From Novosphingobium sp. (GTDB lineage Bacteria; Pseudomonadota; Alphaproteobacteria; Sphingomonadales; Sphingomonadaceae), in assembly GCA_021299075.1 (NCBI GenBank), contig JAJTFU010000113.1:1-6534 (forward strand): a stretch of 6,534 bases of DNA, read 5' to 3'. This document shows, piece by piece, positions 1 through 5,945 of the stretch. The position numbers were made by a program, and so were the translations under genes. The notes under the pieces are model-generated. The model worked only from the letters and a program-made list of their open reading frames with translations, ran no database searches and had not been told where the DNA came from. Each line of letters begins with the position of its first letter. Position 1 is the stretch's first letter.

Positions 1-98
1 AGCTGATCCCCGGCCATGGCGGGTTGTTCGACCGGGTCGATCGCCTGATCGCCGTCAGCTTTCTAGCCGCGCTGCTGGCGGGGCTAAGCGGGCTGTGA
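1..98 (+). CDS. cdsA: Phosphatidate cytidylyltransferase (CDP-diglyceride synthase), C-terminal end only
   Basis: This is the 3' end of a gene that begins before the window; the first complete codon is at position 3 and the TGA stop is at 96-98. The visible 31 residues begin LIPGHGGLFDRVDRL and end in a hydrophobic segment (AVSFLAALLAGLSGL). The PGHGG-x-x-DR-x-D block is the end of the CdsA family signature, and the final hydrophobic stretch fits the last membrane helix. CdsA is an inner-membrane enzyme that makes CDP-diacylglycerol from phosphatidic acid and CTP for phospholipid synthesis. Its stop overlaps the dxr start by one base (TGATG), which suggests an operon with translational coupling. 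The order cdsA-dxr-rseP-bamA is a common Gram-negative arrangement, usually with uppS upstream of cdsA. Only about a tenth of the usual length is visible, so nothing can be said about the catalytic core. Confidence 0.9.
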   Translation, partial: LIPGHGGLFDRVDRLIAVSFLAALLAGLSGL

Positions 99-1252
99 TG
101 CGGTCGGTCTCGGTCCTCGGCACTACCGGTTCGATCGGCGCTTCGACGCTTGACCTGATCCGGCGTCAGCCGGGACAGTGGCGCGTGGTGGCGTTGACCG
201 CCAATGGCAATGCGGCGGAACTGGCCAAACTGGCCCGCGAGTTTTCGGCTGAAGTGGCCGTGGTGGCGGATGAGGCAGCCCTCCCGGCGCTGCGCGAGGC
301 TCTTGCCGGTACCAATATCCAGGCGGCAGGCGGCGAGGCGGCGCTGGTTGAGGCCGCCACCCGCGAGGCCGACATCACCGTGGCCGCGATCGTCGGCTGC
401 GCGGGCCTGGCTCCGACCATGGCGGCGATTGAGCAAGGCCGGGCTGTGGCGCTGGCCAATAAAGAAGCGCTGGTGGCGGCCGGCTCGGTGATGACCGCTG
501 CTGTCGCCCGCAGCGGTGCAACCCTGCTGCCGACCGACAGCGAACATAACGCTATTTTTCAGTGTCTTGCAGGAAATAGTTACGATAACGTCCGCTCCAT
601 CACGCTGACCGCCAGTGGCGGTCCGTTCCGCGACTGGACGCTGGAGCAGCTTCGCACCGCCACCCCAGCCCAGGCGGTCAAGCATCCGAACTGGTCGATG
701 GGTGCCAAGATCAGCGTCGATTCCGCCACCATGTTCAACAAGGGGCTGGAACTGATCGAGGCGCACCACCTGTTCCCGGTCGGGCTCGATAAGCTGAAGA
801 TCATCGTGCACCCGCAGTCGGTGATCCATTCAATGGTTGAATACCGCGATGGCTCGACGCTTGCCCAGTTGGGTCCCAGCGACATGCGCGTGCCGATCGC
901 CTCGTGCCTGGCCTGGCCGCAGCGGATGGAAACGCCGCTCGCCCCGCTCGATCTGGCGGCAATCGGTGAATTGACCTTCCGCGCCGCCGATGAGGAGCGT
1001 TTTCCCGCCACCCGGATTTGCCGCGCTGCGGCCGAAGCGGGCGGGGCGGCACCGGCGGTGCTCAATGCTGCCAACGAAGTGGCCGTAGCGGCTTTTCTTG
1101 ATGGCAAGTTTCCATTCACCCGTATTGCGGTATTGGTAGAACAAGTGCTGGCGCGTTATGCCCCGCCATCTCCCGCGTCCCTGGCCGATGTCATGGCCAT
1201 CGATGCGGCGGCGCGGGCCGAAGCGTGCAGCGTTCTGGAGTTGGTAACATAG
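98..1252 (+). CDS. dxr: 1-deoxy-D-xylulose 5-phosphate reductoisomerase
   Basis: Dxr is a cytoplasmic enzyme that converts DXP to 2-C-methyl-D-erythritol 4-phosphate with NADPH and a divalent metal; it is the first committed step of the MEP isoprenoid pathway and the fosmidomycin target. Seen, numbering from ATG 98 (384 aa, close to the roughly 400 aa usual): the dinucleotide-binding GTTGSIG at residues 8-14; ANKEAL at 120-125; TDSEHNAIFQ, with metal ligands D147 and E149; HPNWSMG at 196-202; and NKGLE at 214-218, with third ligand E218. HPQSVIHSMVEY and SDMRVPIA follow, then the alpha-helical C-terminal domain. All expected catalytic residues are present. I chose ATG 98 because it overlaps the cdsA stop by one base; GTG 95 is in frame and would add one residue. 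A weak AAGCGGG lies at 86-92. The TAG stop overlaps the rseP start by one base. Three short AT-richer codon patches across dxr and rseP are reported as a finding. Confidence 0.97.
   Translation: MRSVSVLGTTGSIGASTLDLIRRQPGQWRVVALTANGNAAELAKLAREFSAEVAVVADEAALPALREALAGTNIQAAGGEAALVEAATREADITVAAIVGCAGLAPTMAAIEQGRAVALANKEALVAAGSVMTAAVARSGATLLPTDSEHNAIFQCLAGNSYDNVRSITLTASGGPFRDWTLEQLRTATPAQAVKHPNWSMGAKISVDSATMFNKGLELIEAHHLFPVGLDKLKIIVHPQSVIHSMVEYRDGSTLAQLGPSDMRVPIASCLAWPQRMETPLAPLDLAAIGELTFRAADEERFPATRICRAAAEAGGAAPAVLNAANEVAVAAFLDGKFPFTRIAVLVEQVLARYAPPSPASLADVMAIDAAARAEACSVLELVT
1237..1240 (+). promoter_or_regulatory. Ribosome binding site supporting the GTG 1252 start of rseP
   Basis: A GGAG core lies inside the 3' end of dxr, 11 nt before GTG 1252. 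The spacing is a little long. The competing in-frame GTG at 1225 has no comparable purine run upstream, which is why the shorter rseP start is preferred. Confidence 0.5.
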
Positions 1253-2367
1253 TGACCGAATCCCCTTCCGTGCTGATGATGATCGGTGCCTTCCTGCTGG
1301 TGCTGGGTCCCCTGGTGGTGCTGCACGAGTTGGGCCACTACCTGGTGGGCCGCGCGTTCAAGGTGAAAGCCGATGTCTTCTCGGTCGGTTTCGGGCGCGA
1401 ACTGGCTGGCTGGACCGACAAGCGCGGCACGCGCTGGCGGCTCGCGGCCTGGCCGCTGGGCGGTTATGTCCAGTTCGCGGGCGACATGAACGCCACATCT
1501 GTACCCAACCCGGACGCGGCCCAGGCCACGCCGGAAGAGAAACGCGGCATGTTCCAGTATGCCGCGCTGTGGCAGCGCGCGCTGATCATGCTGGCCGGTC
1601 CGCTGATGAACCTGCTTGTTGCGGTCGGCATCTTTGCTGCTTTCAACATGGCCTATGGCGTGCCCACTGCCGCCCCGGTGATTGGCGAGTTTTCCAAAGG
1701 CTCGGTGGCCCAGGCGGCCGGCTTCAAGGCCGGTGACCGGATCGTCGCGATCGATGGGGCGCCGGTCGAGAGCTTCATGGACATCGCCGAGCGCGTGGCG
1801 CTTTATCCCGGCCGCACGGTGACCGTGGCGGCGGAGCGGGGCGGGGTTAGCTTTACCCAGCCGGTCAAGCTGGCCACCGATGTCCAGGTTGACCGCTTCG
1901 GCAACGAGATTCGCCGCGGCCTGCTGGGCATCCGCCCGGCGGCGATGGAATTCCAGGACGTAGGTCCGTTCAAGGCGGTAGCGACCGGTTTCGATCAGTC
2001 GATGGGCATCATCCGCACCATGGCCGCCGGCCTGGTCCAGATCGTCACGGGTGAGCGTCCGCTCGACGAGCTGGGCGGGCCGATCAAGATCGCCAAATAC
2101 TCGGGCGAGCAGTTCTCGCTCGGCTGGCTTTCCTTCGTCTCCTTCGCGGCGCTGATCTCAATTAATTTGGCATTCATTAACCTGCTGCCAATCCCCACGC
2201 TCGACGGCGGGCACCTGGCTATGTACGCGGCAGAAGCTGTCCGCCGGAAGCCGCTGGGTGCGCGCAGTCAGGAGTGGGCGTTCCGCACCGGCCTTGCATT
2301 CATGCTGGCTCTGATGCTGTTCGTCACCTTGAACGACATTGCCTCGCTGTCGATCTTCGGCGGCTAG
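1252..2367 (+). CDS. rseP: RIP metalloprotease RseP (site-2 protease family), single PDZ domain
   Basis: RseP is an inner-membrane zinc protease that cuts transmembrane segments. In E. coli it releases sigma-E by cleaving RseA and clears signal-peptide remnants; the Caulobacter homologue MmpA cleaves PodJ. Seen, numbering from GTG 1252 (371 aa): a first membrane helix leading into the zinc motif HELGH at residues 25-29; the conserved PLGGYVQFAGD block near 68-78; a hydrophobic segment LIMLAGPLMNLLVAVGIF at about 111-128; one PDZ domain at about 142-206; GPIKIAK at 276-282; the second active-site motif LLPIPTLDGGH at 311-321, with zinc ligand D318; and a final membrane helix at about 346-360. 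E. coli RseP is about 450 aa with two PDZ domains, so this is the shorter single-PDZ form. GTG 1252 is preferred over in-frame GTG 1225 because it overlaps the dxr stop by one base and has GGAG upstream at 1237-1240. ATG 1276 is possible but would trim the first helix. Confidence 0.95.
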   Translation: MTESPSVLMMIGAFLLVLGPLVVLHELGHYLVGRAFKVKADVFSVGFGRELAGWTDKRGTRWRLAAWPLGGYVQFAGDMNATSVPNPDAAQATPEEKRGMFQYAALWQRALIMLAGPLMNLLVAVGIFAAFNMAYGVPTAAPVIGEFSKGSVAQAAGFKAGDRIVAIDGAPVESFMDIAERVALYPGRTVTVAAERGGVSFTQPVKLATDVQVDRFGNEIRRGLLGIRPAAMEFQDVGPFKAVATGFDQSMGIIRTMAAGLVQIVTGERPLDELGGPIKIAKYSGEQFSLGWLSFVSFAALISINLAFINLLPIPTLDGGHLAMYAAEAVRRKPLGARSQEWAFRTGLAFMLALMLFVTLNDIASLSIFGG

Positions 2368-2454
2368 GCGAAGGGAAGGGTAAAACTGCGGGCAAAACGC
2401 CGGAACTTTGCTTGATCGGCGTGGCCGCATCGGGCAAGGGCGGCGAATTGCCAG

Positions 2455-2470
2455 TAGCGCGCCCGCGCTA
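2455..2470. repeat. Perfect 7-bp inverted repeat upstream of bamA
   Basis: TAGCGCG (2455-2461) and CGCGCTA (2464-2470) are exact reverse complements separated by CC. In RNA this would fold as a 6-bp stem with a GCCC loop. The centre lies about 55 bp before the bamA start codon. It could be an operator half-site pair or a leader hairpin. In GC-rich DNA a palindrome of this size can also occur by chance. Confidence 0.45.
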
Positions 2471-2506
2471 TCGCCAGGGGTGGGCGAAGGGCGCTCAGCA
2501 TCTAGA

Positions 2507-2511
2507 CGGGA
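2507..2511 (+). promoter_or_regulatory. Ribosome binding site for the GTG start of bamA
   Basis: The purine-rich CGGGA lies 6 nt before GTG 2518. It supports this non-ATG start, which also places a complete signal peptide at the N-terminus. Confidence 0.5.
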
Positions 2512-2517
2512 ACAACC

Positions 2518-5169
2518 GTGCCGAAGAACCGAATTGCCAGCAATCGCCAGTCGTCCCTCCGCATTGCCGCGGCCCTGCTTGGCACAACGATCCTGGGCGG
2601 TCTGCCTCAGGCGGCGCTGGCCCAAGATGCAACAGCCGCTCCGGCTGCGCCAACCCCCGCACCTGAAGCGCCCGCAGCGATCCAATCGATCGCCGTGGTC
2701 GGCTCGCAGCGGCTCGAACCCGATACGATCCGGTCCTACATCAAGCTGCGGATCGGCCAGCCCTATACCCAGCAGGCCGCTGACCAGGCGCTGAAGGACC
2801 TGTTTGCGACCGAGCTGTTTTCCGACGTCCAGATCCGCAACGATGGCGGCAACGTGACCATCACGGTCAAGGAAAACCCGGTCATCAACCGCATCATCCT
2901 CGAAGGGAACAAGCGGCTGAAGGAGGACAAGATCCTCCCCGAAATCAAGTTGGCTCCGCGCCAGATCTTCACCCGCTCGAAGGTCCGCGCTGACGTGGCC
3001 CGCATTATCGAGCTCTACAAGCGCCAGGGCCGCTTTGCCGCTTCGGTCGAACCGAAGATGGTGCTGCTGGACCAGAACCGCGTCGATATCGTCTTCGAAA
3101 TCCAGGAAGGCCCCAAGTCCAAGGTCCGCAAGATCAACATCATCGGCAACGAGATGTTCGACGACGGCGACCTGAAGGATGAGATGGTGACCAAGGAAAC
3201 CGGGCTGACCAAGATCTTCAGCTCGGGCACCAGCTATGACCCGGACCGGATGGCCTTCGACCAGCAGAAGCTGCGCCAGTTCTATCTGACCAAGGGCTAT
3301 GCCGATTTCCGGATCGTTTCGGCCGTGGCCGAACTGACCCCGGACAAGAAGGACTTCATCCTGACCTACGTGGTCGAGGAAGGGCAGCGCTACAAGTTCG
3401 GCGACGTGAAGGTCGACAGCCAGCTGCGCGACTTTGACAGCGACCGCCTGGCGACCCAGCTGCCGATGAAGAAGGGTGACTGGTACGATGCCAAGATGGT
3501 GGAAGACACCATCGAAAAGCTCAACGAAACCGCCGGTGCCTTTGGTTATGCCTTTGCCGATGTCCGACCGAACTACGATCGGAACAAGGATGACCTCAGC
3601 ATGGGGATCACCTTCCAGATCGCCGAGGCGCCGCGCGTTTATGTTGAGCGGATCGACGTCAACGGCAACACGCTGACTCAGGATAAGGTGATCCGGCGCG
3701 AATTCCGCCTGGCCGAAGGCGATGCGTTCAACTCGCTCCAGGTGAAGCGCTCGACCAGCCGCATCAACTCGCTCGGCTATTTCCAGGAAAAGTTCGAGAT
3801 TGAGCAGAAGCCGGGTTCGGCCCCCGACCGGATCGTGCTGGAAGCCAATGTCGAGGAAAAGCCGACCGGCGAACTCCAGCTTTCGGCCGGCTATTCCAGC
3901 CTTGAAAAGCTGATCTTCCAGGGCTCGGTCCAGCAGCGCAACTTCCGCGGCCGCGGCCAGACGATCGGTCTGTCGCTGTCCTATTCGAACTATTCGAAGA
4001 GCGCCGAAGTCAGCTTTACCGAACCCTACCTGTTCGATCGCAACGTCTCGCTGGGCTTCAACGTCTATCGCCGCGATTACAACAGCTTCAACTACCTGAA
4101 TAACGATCGCAACACGACCTACAAGCAGGCGACGACCGGCTTCCAGCTGCGCGCCGGCATCCCGCTGACCGAATACATTTCGGCAGTCGGCAGCTACACG
4201 TTCAACATCGATGACGTGACGCTGGATCCCACCCAATTCTTCAGCGACCGCGTCACGCCAGGGGTGCGTGAGTGCGATCCGTTGCTGGCAGGTCGTTACC
4301 TGTGTGAAGCCATCGGCAAGCGCACCAGCTCGATCCTGGGCCTCTCGCTGATCTACGATTCGCTCGACAGCCGCATTCGTCCCTCGCGCGGCCGATCGGC
4401 CTCAGTCACGGCCGAATTTGCCGGCCTTGGCGGTTCGGTCAAATATGGCCGCCTGCGCGGGAACGTCGCCCAGTATTGGCCGATCGGCAAGGGCTGGATC
4501 TTCTCGCTGCGCGGTGAAGGCGGTCTGATCAAGTCGTTCGAAACGCGCGGCGCCGGGATCGAGCCAGTCCGGTTGACCGACCGGTTCTATCTGGGCGAGC
4601 CGGAAATGCGCGGGTTTGATATTCGCGGCGTTGGTCCGCGCGTGCTGCGCAAGTTCTTCATCGATACCAACGGCGATGGGGTGGCGGACAACTTCTCGCC
4701 CGATCGCGACAATTGGGGCGATGATGCGCTGGGCGGCAAGTACTATTACCTGGGGCATGCCGAGCTTGAGATTCCGCTTGGTTCCGGGGCCCGCGAACTG
4801 GGCCTGCGGCCGTCGGTGTTCGTCGATGTGGGTGCGGTCTGGGGGCTGCGCCGGCCGAATGTCGAGCCGCTCAACTTCCCTTATTCGATCGTCTGCAACG
4901 GTGCGGTGACAACCGGCTCGGCTAGCTCGCAGGCTGCGATCCCGACCCTGCCGGCAACCTGCACGGGCTCGACCGACGGGGTTATTGCCAGCACGCCGTT
5001 CCAGGAATTCTTCGTCGGCAACACCAAGAAGCCGCGCGTCTCTGTCGGGATCGGGGTGAACTGGAACTCACCGTTCGGTCCCTTCCGCATCGATTTTGCC
5101 AAGGTGCTCGTGAAGAGCTCGGCTGACGACACCAAGAGCTTTACTTTCAACGTAGGAACACAATTCTGA
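2518..5169 (+). CDS. bamA: Outer membrane protein assembly factor BamA (Omp85 family)
   Basis: BamA is the central subunit of the BAM complex and folds beta-barrel proteins into the outer membrane. Seen in 883 aa (E. coli has 810): a basic N-terminus and hydrophobic core with signal peptidase I site ALA|QD after residue 35; an Ala/Pro-rich linker at 36-54; five POTRA domains at about 55-118, 122-198, 202-288, 291-370 and 373-446; and a 16-strand-type barrel from about 450. The barrel carries the loop-6 lock motif MRGF (697-700) and ends in the aromatic beta-signal NVGTQF. The extra length is mainly the linker and longer barrel loops. Oddities: an EF-hand-like DTNGDG stretch at 716-724 just after the lock motif, and only four cysteines, in two local pairs (586/596 and 793/815), all in predicted surface loops. 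The GTG start has a good Shine-Dalgarno site. The stop overlaps ompH by one base, placing insertase and chaperone in one operon. Identification is secure; domain borders are approximate. Confidence 0.97.
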   Translation: MPKNRIASNRQSSLRIAAALLGTTILGGLPQAALAQDATAAPAAPTPAPEAPAAIQSIAVVGSQRLEPDTIRSYIKLRIGQPYTQQAADQALKDLFATELFSDVQIRNDGGNVTITVKENPVINRIILEGNKRLKEDKILPEIKLAPRQIFTRSKVRADVARIIELYKRQGRFAASVEPKMVLLDQNRVDIVFEIQEGPKSKVRKINIIGNEMFDDGDLKDEMVTKETGLTKIFSSGTSYDPDRMAFDQQKLRQFYLTKGYADFRIVSAVAELTPDKKDFILTYVVEEGQRYKFGDVKVDSQLRDFDSDRLATQLPMKKGDWYDAKMVEDTIEKLNETAGAFGYAFADVRPNYDRNKDDLSMGITFQIAEAPRVYVERIDVNGNTLTQDKVIRREFRLAEGDAFNSLQVKRSTSRINSLGYFQEKFEIEQKPGSAPDRIVLEANVEEKPTGELQLSAGYSSLEKLIFQGSVQQRNFRGRGQTIGLSLSYSNYSKSAEVSFTEPYLFDRNVSLGFNVYRRDYNSFNYLNNDRNTTYKQATTGFQLRAGIPLTEYISAVGSYTFNIDDVTLDPTQFFSDRVTPGVRECDPLLAGRYLCEAIGKRTSSILGLSLIYDSLDSRIRPSRGRSASVTAEFAGLGGSVKYGRLRGNVAQYWPIGKGWIFSLRGEGGLIKSFETRGAGIEPVRLTDRFYLGEPEMRGFDIRGVGPRVLRKFFIDTNGDGVADNFSPDRDNWGDDALGGKYYYLGHAELEIPLGSGARELGLRPSVFVDVGAVWGLRRPNVEPLNFPYSIVCNGAVTTGSASSQAAIPTLPATCTGSTDGVIASTPFQEFFVGNTKKPRVSVGIGVNWNSPFGPFRIDFAKVLVKSSADDTKSFTFNVGTQF
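4663..4704 (+). other. EF-hand-like acidic loop coded within bamA, predicted extracellular loop 6
   Basis: Residues 716-729 of BamA read DTNGDGVADNFSPD. Side chains D716, N718, D720 and D724 fall at positions 1, 3, 5 and 9 of a calcium-binding loop with the expected glycine at position 6, as in EF-hand, dockerin and thrombospondin type 3 repeats. Position 12 is serine (S727) rather than Glu or Asp, with D729 nearby. The stretch sits shortly after the MRGF motif. Calcium binding is inference only. Confidence 0.35.
5154..5158 (+). promoter_or_regulatory. Ribosome binding site for ompH within the end of bamA
   Basis: AGGAA lies 10 nt before ATG 5169, inside the last codons of bamA. It supports the start that overlaps the bamA stop by one base, so ompH can be translated both by coupling and by fresh initiation. 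Confidence 0.6.
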
Positions 5170-5927
5170 TGAAACTGATCCGTAACTCGGCGCTGGTCGC
5201 CGCGATTTCGCTTGTCGCGCTTTCGGCCCAGCCGGCGCTGGCCCAGAAGAAGAATGACAAGGAAGCTGCTCCTGTCGCTGCGGCCGCCCCGGCTTCGAAC
5301 GTCGTTCAGGGTATCGCTGTGGCCAATCTTCAGGCAGCGGTGAGCAACACCGATGCCTTCCGCGTGGCCCAGCAGCAGCGCCCGGTTACCTACAAGCCGC
5401 AGTTTGATCAGGCCCAGGCCCGCGGCAACGCGCTGGAAGCCCAGATCAAGCCGATGATCGATCGCTTCAACGCGGCTCGCCAGGGCACCATGACCCCGGC
5501 GCTGCAGACCCAGCTGCAGACCCAGGCCCGCGCGATCCAGGACCTCCAGGAAAAGGGCAAGCAGGAAATTCAGCAGATCCTGCTGCCGGTCGCCCTGTCG
5601 GAAGCCTTCGTCAACGAACAGATCGAGGAAAAGCTCGACCAGGCCGTGCAGAAGGCGATGGAAAAGAGCCGCGTCAGCCTGCTGCTCCAGCCGGGTGCCG
5701 TGCTGGCCCGCGCCAATGCCTATGACCTGACGAACGAGATCGTGGCCGAACGCAACGCCCTTCTGCCGACCGCGCAGCTGGTGCCGCCGCAGGGCTGGGA
5801 ACCGCGTGAAATCCGCGAAGCCCGCGCCCAGCAGGCTGCGCAGCAGGCTCCGCGTCCGGCCGCCGCTGCCGCACCGGCTCCTGCCGCTCCGGCCAAGCCG
5901 GCCGGTCCGCAGCCGGAAGGCCGCTAA
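5169..5927 (+). CDS. ompH: Periplasmic OmpH/Skp-family outer-membrane protein chaperone
   Basis: Skp/OmpH is a trimeric periplasmic chaperone whose coiled-coil tentacles hold unfolded outer-membrane proteins on their way to BamA. Seen in 252 aa: signal peptide with cleavage ALA|QK after residue 25; a charged then Ala-rich linker to about 45; a short beta segment GIAVANLQAAVSN (48-60) matching the start of the Skp body; a long, Gln- and charge-rich helical region at about 78-170; a second body segment SLLLQPGAVLARANAYDLTNEIV (170-192); and an Ala/Pro/Gln-rich tail from about 218. E. coli Skp is 161 aa, so the linker and tail are extra and are likely disordered. Two 12-bp tandem duplications lie in the gene: an exact one coding LQTQLQTQ and an 11-of-12 one coding AQQAAQQA. 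It follows bamA with a 1-nt overlap. Family assignment is secure from sequence pattern and position; the symbol skp would serve equally well. Confidence 0.9.
   Translation: MKLIRNSALVAAISLVALSAQPALAQKKNDKEAAPVAAAAPASNVVQGIAVANLQAAVSNTDAFRVAQQQRPVTYKPQFDQAQARGNALEAQIKPMIDRFNAARQGTMTPALQTQLQTQARAIQDLQEKGKQEIQQILLPVALSEAFVNEQIEEKLDQAVQKAMEKSRVSLLLQPGAVLARANAYDLTNEIVAERNALLPTAQLVPPQGWEPREIREARAQQAAQQAPRPAAAAAPAPAAPAKPAGPQPEGR
5502..5525 (+). repeat. Exact 12-bp tandem duplication in ompH
   Basis: CTGCAGACCCAG occurs twice back to back (5502-5513 and 5514-5525) with no mismatch, coding LQTQ-LQTQ at residues 112-119 in the predicted helical arm. It is in frame, so it lengthens the arm by four residues without disrupting the gene. 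Identity down to third codon positions suggests a recent slippage event. Confidence 0.85.
5826..5849 (+). repeat. Near-exact 12-bp tandem duplication in the ompH tail
   Basis: GCCCAGCAGGCT (5826-5837) is followed by GCGCAGCAGGCT (5838-5849), 11 of 12 bases identical, coding AQQA-AQQA at residues 220-227. It marks the start of the low-complexity Ala/Pro/Gln tail and suggests this tail grew by slippage. Confidence 0.75.
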
Positions 5928-5937
5928 GCACATCGCC

Positions 5938-5943
5938 GGGGGG
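5938..5943 (+). promoter_or_regulatory. Purine run before the double ATG of fabZ
   Basis: A run of six G residues lies 2 nt before ATG 5946 and 5 nt before ATG 5949. The spacing fits the second ATG better, so the true fabZ start may be 5949, one codon shorter. Confidence 0.45.
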
Positions 5944-5945
5944 CA

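Larger units (their letters stand above)
2368..2517 (+). other. 150-bp intergenic region between rseP and bamA, likely regulatory
   Basis: This is the only sizeable gap in the cluster; the other gene junctions overlap by 1 nt or are 18 nt apart. It contains no credible ORF of its own. Seen: a GGAACTTT motif at 2402-2409, resembling the -35 element of ECF (RpoE-type) promoters; a perfect palindrome at 2455-2470; a TTGCCA at 2448-2453 with a poor -10 candidate (TATCGC, 2469-2474) at only 15 bp spacing; and the 9-mer GGCGAAGGG twice (2367-2375, first base in the rseP stop, and 2483-2491). There is no hairpin followed by a T-run after rseP, so read-through from the upstream genes is possible. I infer that bamA-ompH-fabZ has its own promoter here in addition to read-through, but no convincing full promoter can be read by eye. 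Confidence 0.4.

Noticed and set aside
580..1144. Overlapping minus-strand frames opposite dxr
   Set aside because: They are shadows of the conserved dxr reading frame, with no motif and no ribosome site that would favour them.
1225..1251. Upstream GTG start for rseP giving nine more residues
   Set aside because: It lacks a clear Shine-Dalgarno site and would overlap dxr by 28 bases. The start at 1252 gives the one-base overlap seen at other junctions, and the N-terminus MTESPS is the form I expect for this group.
2167..2195. Possible sigma-70 promoter inside rseP (TTGGCA at 2167-2172)
   Set aside because: No -10 element resembling TATAAT occurs at 16-18 bp spacing; the bases there read CAATCCC. 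It is more likely part of the local AT-richer codon patch.
2274..2794. Plus-strand frames of 128-130 codons spanning the rseP-bamA gap
   Set aside because: They overlap both neighbouring genes out of frame, have Arg/Pro/Ser-rich shadow composition, and show no recognisable domain. The gap is better explained as regulatory DNA.
2158..4236. A 692-codon open frame on the minus strand opposite bamA
   Set aside because: It runs antisense through the whole POTRA region of a clear bamA, has no recognisable domain, and is rich in D, V, L, A and R as expected from reading GC-biased codons backwards. High third-position GC suppresses stops in this frame.
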